Shown one piece after another: positions 63,925 to 64,000 of a stretch of DNA of 64,000 nt; position 1 is the stretch's first letter, and the number at the start of each line of letters is the position of its first letter. Source of the stretch: Blautia sp. XA-2221 (GTDB taxonomy: Bacteria; Bacillota; Clostridia; Lachnospirales; Lachnospiraceae); contig NZ_JAJQXX010000011.1 of the NCBI RefSeq assembly GCF_028767025.1, positions 36,752 through 100,751 of the forward strand, written 5' to 3'. The notes below the pieces were generated by a model. That model had not been told where the DNA came from and did no database searches. It was given only the letters and a program-made list of their open reading frames with translations. Both the position numbers and the translations under genes were made by a program.

Positions 63925-64000
63925 TGGTCAAGCCCTCGACCTATTAGTAGCAGTCAGCTCCATACGTTACCGCACTTCCACCTCTGCCCTATCTACCTCG
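63925..64000 (-). rRNA. 23S ribosomal RNA, 3' end only (cut by window)
   Basis: The complement matches the conserved 23S 3' end: GAGGTGGAAGTGCGGTAACG, then GAGCTGACTGCTACTAATAG and GGTCGAGGGCTTGACC. The exact end is near 63925. The rest of the gene runs off the right edge. Confidence 0.93.

Noticed and set aside
63600..63925. 5S rRNA gene behind 23S
   Set aside because: No 5S consensus segments were seen on the minus strand in this stretch.

Overview
This window looks like a chromosomal segment of a spore-forming, low-to-mid GC Firmicute, most likely a gut Lachnospiraceae (Clostridium cluster XIVa). The inference rests on the S10-spc ribosomal cluster with zinc-type S14 and zinc-lid adenylate kinase, spoIIA/sigF, spoVA and an alpha/beta SASP gene, AddAB in place of RecBCD, strong AGGAGG ribosome binding sites, a Val T-box and an AraR/ChvE-type arabinose locus. 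No species name can be given from the sequence alone.

Layout. 1-2644 (-): an AT-rich, window-truncated bifunctional fucokinase/GDP-fucose pyrophosphorylase with its own promoter. 3119-15852 (-): 25 genes, rpsJ to infA, in canonical order, from a sigma-A promoter at 16083-16111 through a folded leader to a terminator after infA. The usual rpmJ-rpsM-rpsK-rpsD-rpoA-rplQ continuation is absent here. 16510-18664: a signal-peptidase-like membrane protein without catalytic residues (-) and a PAP2 phosphatase (+). 18775-22566 (-): tcdA-murB-rapZ-whiA-crh-like, with no yvcK. 22656-27224: a spoVA operon (+, sigma-F/G-type promoter) converging on spoIIAA-spoIIAB-sigF (-), their last genes overlapping by 16 bp. 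27434-35207 (-): zinc-ribbon/TPR membrane protein, a 50-aa ORF, a 52-bp tandem repeat, folC, an LTA-synthase-like sulfatase, and valS with its T-box. 35766-40409 (-): an ABC exporter-type pair with a permease carrying a roughly 500-residue coiled coil. 40644-42528 (-): a two-gene AAA15 ATPase plus TOPRIM/RloB-like cassette resembling anti-phage modules; its second gene is out of frame at an A6 tract. 42704-47206 (-): YitT, nitroreductase, SASP, PspC, and a PadR/DUF1700/DUF4097 envelope-stress-type operon. 47398-53925 (-): chvE-mmsA-mmsB-araR-araA arabinose uptake and use, with GTAC-centred candidate AraR boxes. 54497-55906 (+): an RsmF-like RNA methyltransferase. 55989-63039 (-): addB-addA. 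63040-64000: a 7 x 17-bp tandem repeat, terminators, a hairpin-rich spacer and the 3' end of a 23S rRNA gene (-), with no 5S behind it.

How parts fit. The left part is housekeeping translation and secretion. The middle couples forespore sigma-F control (spoIIA), the calcium-dipicolinate channel (spoVA) and a spore DNA-protecting SASP. The right part holds arabinose catabolism, recombination/DNA repair and rRNA. The candidate novelty is the ATPase/TOPRIM cassette at 40.6-42.5 kb, its palindromic upstream region and its frame-disrupting A-tract. Secondary points are the fucose-activation gene abutting a truncated ribosomal cluster, the covarying 52-bp repeats behind folC, and the nested hairpin that covers the folC start.
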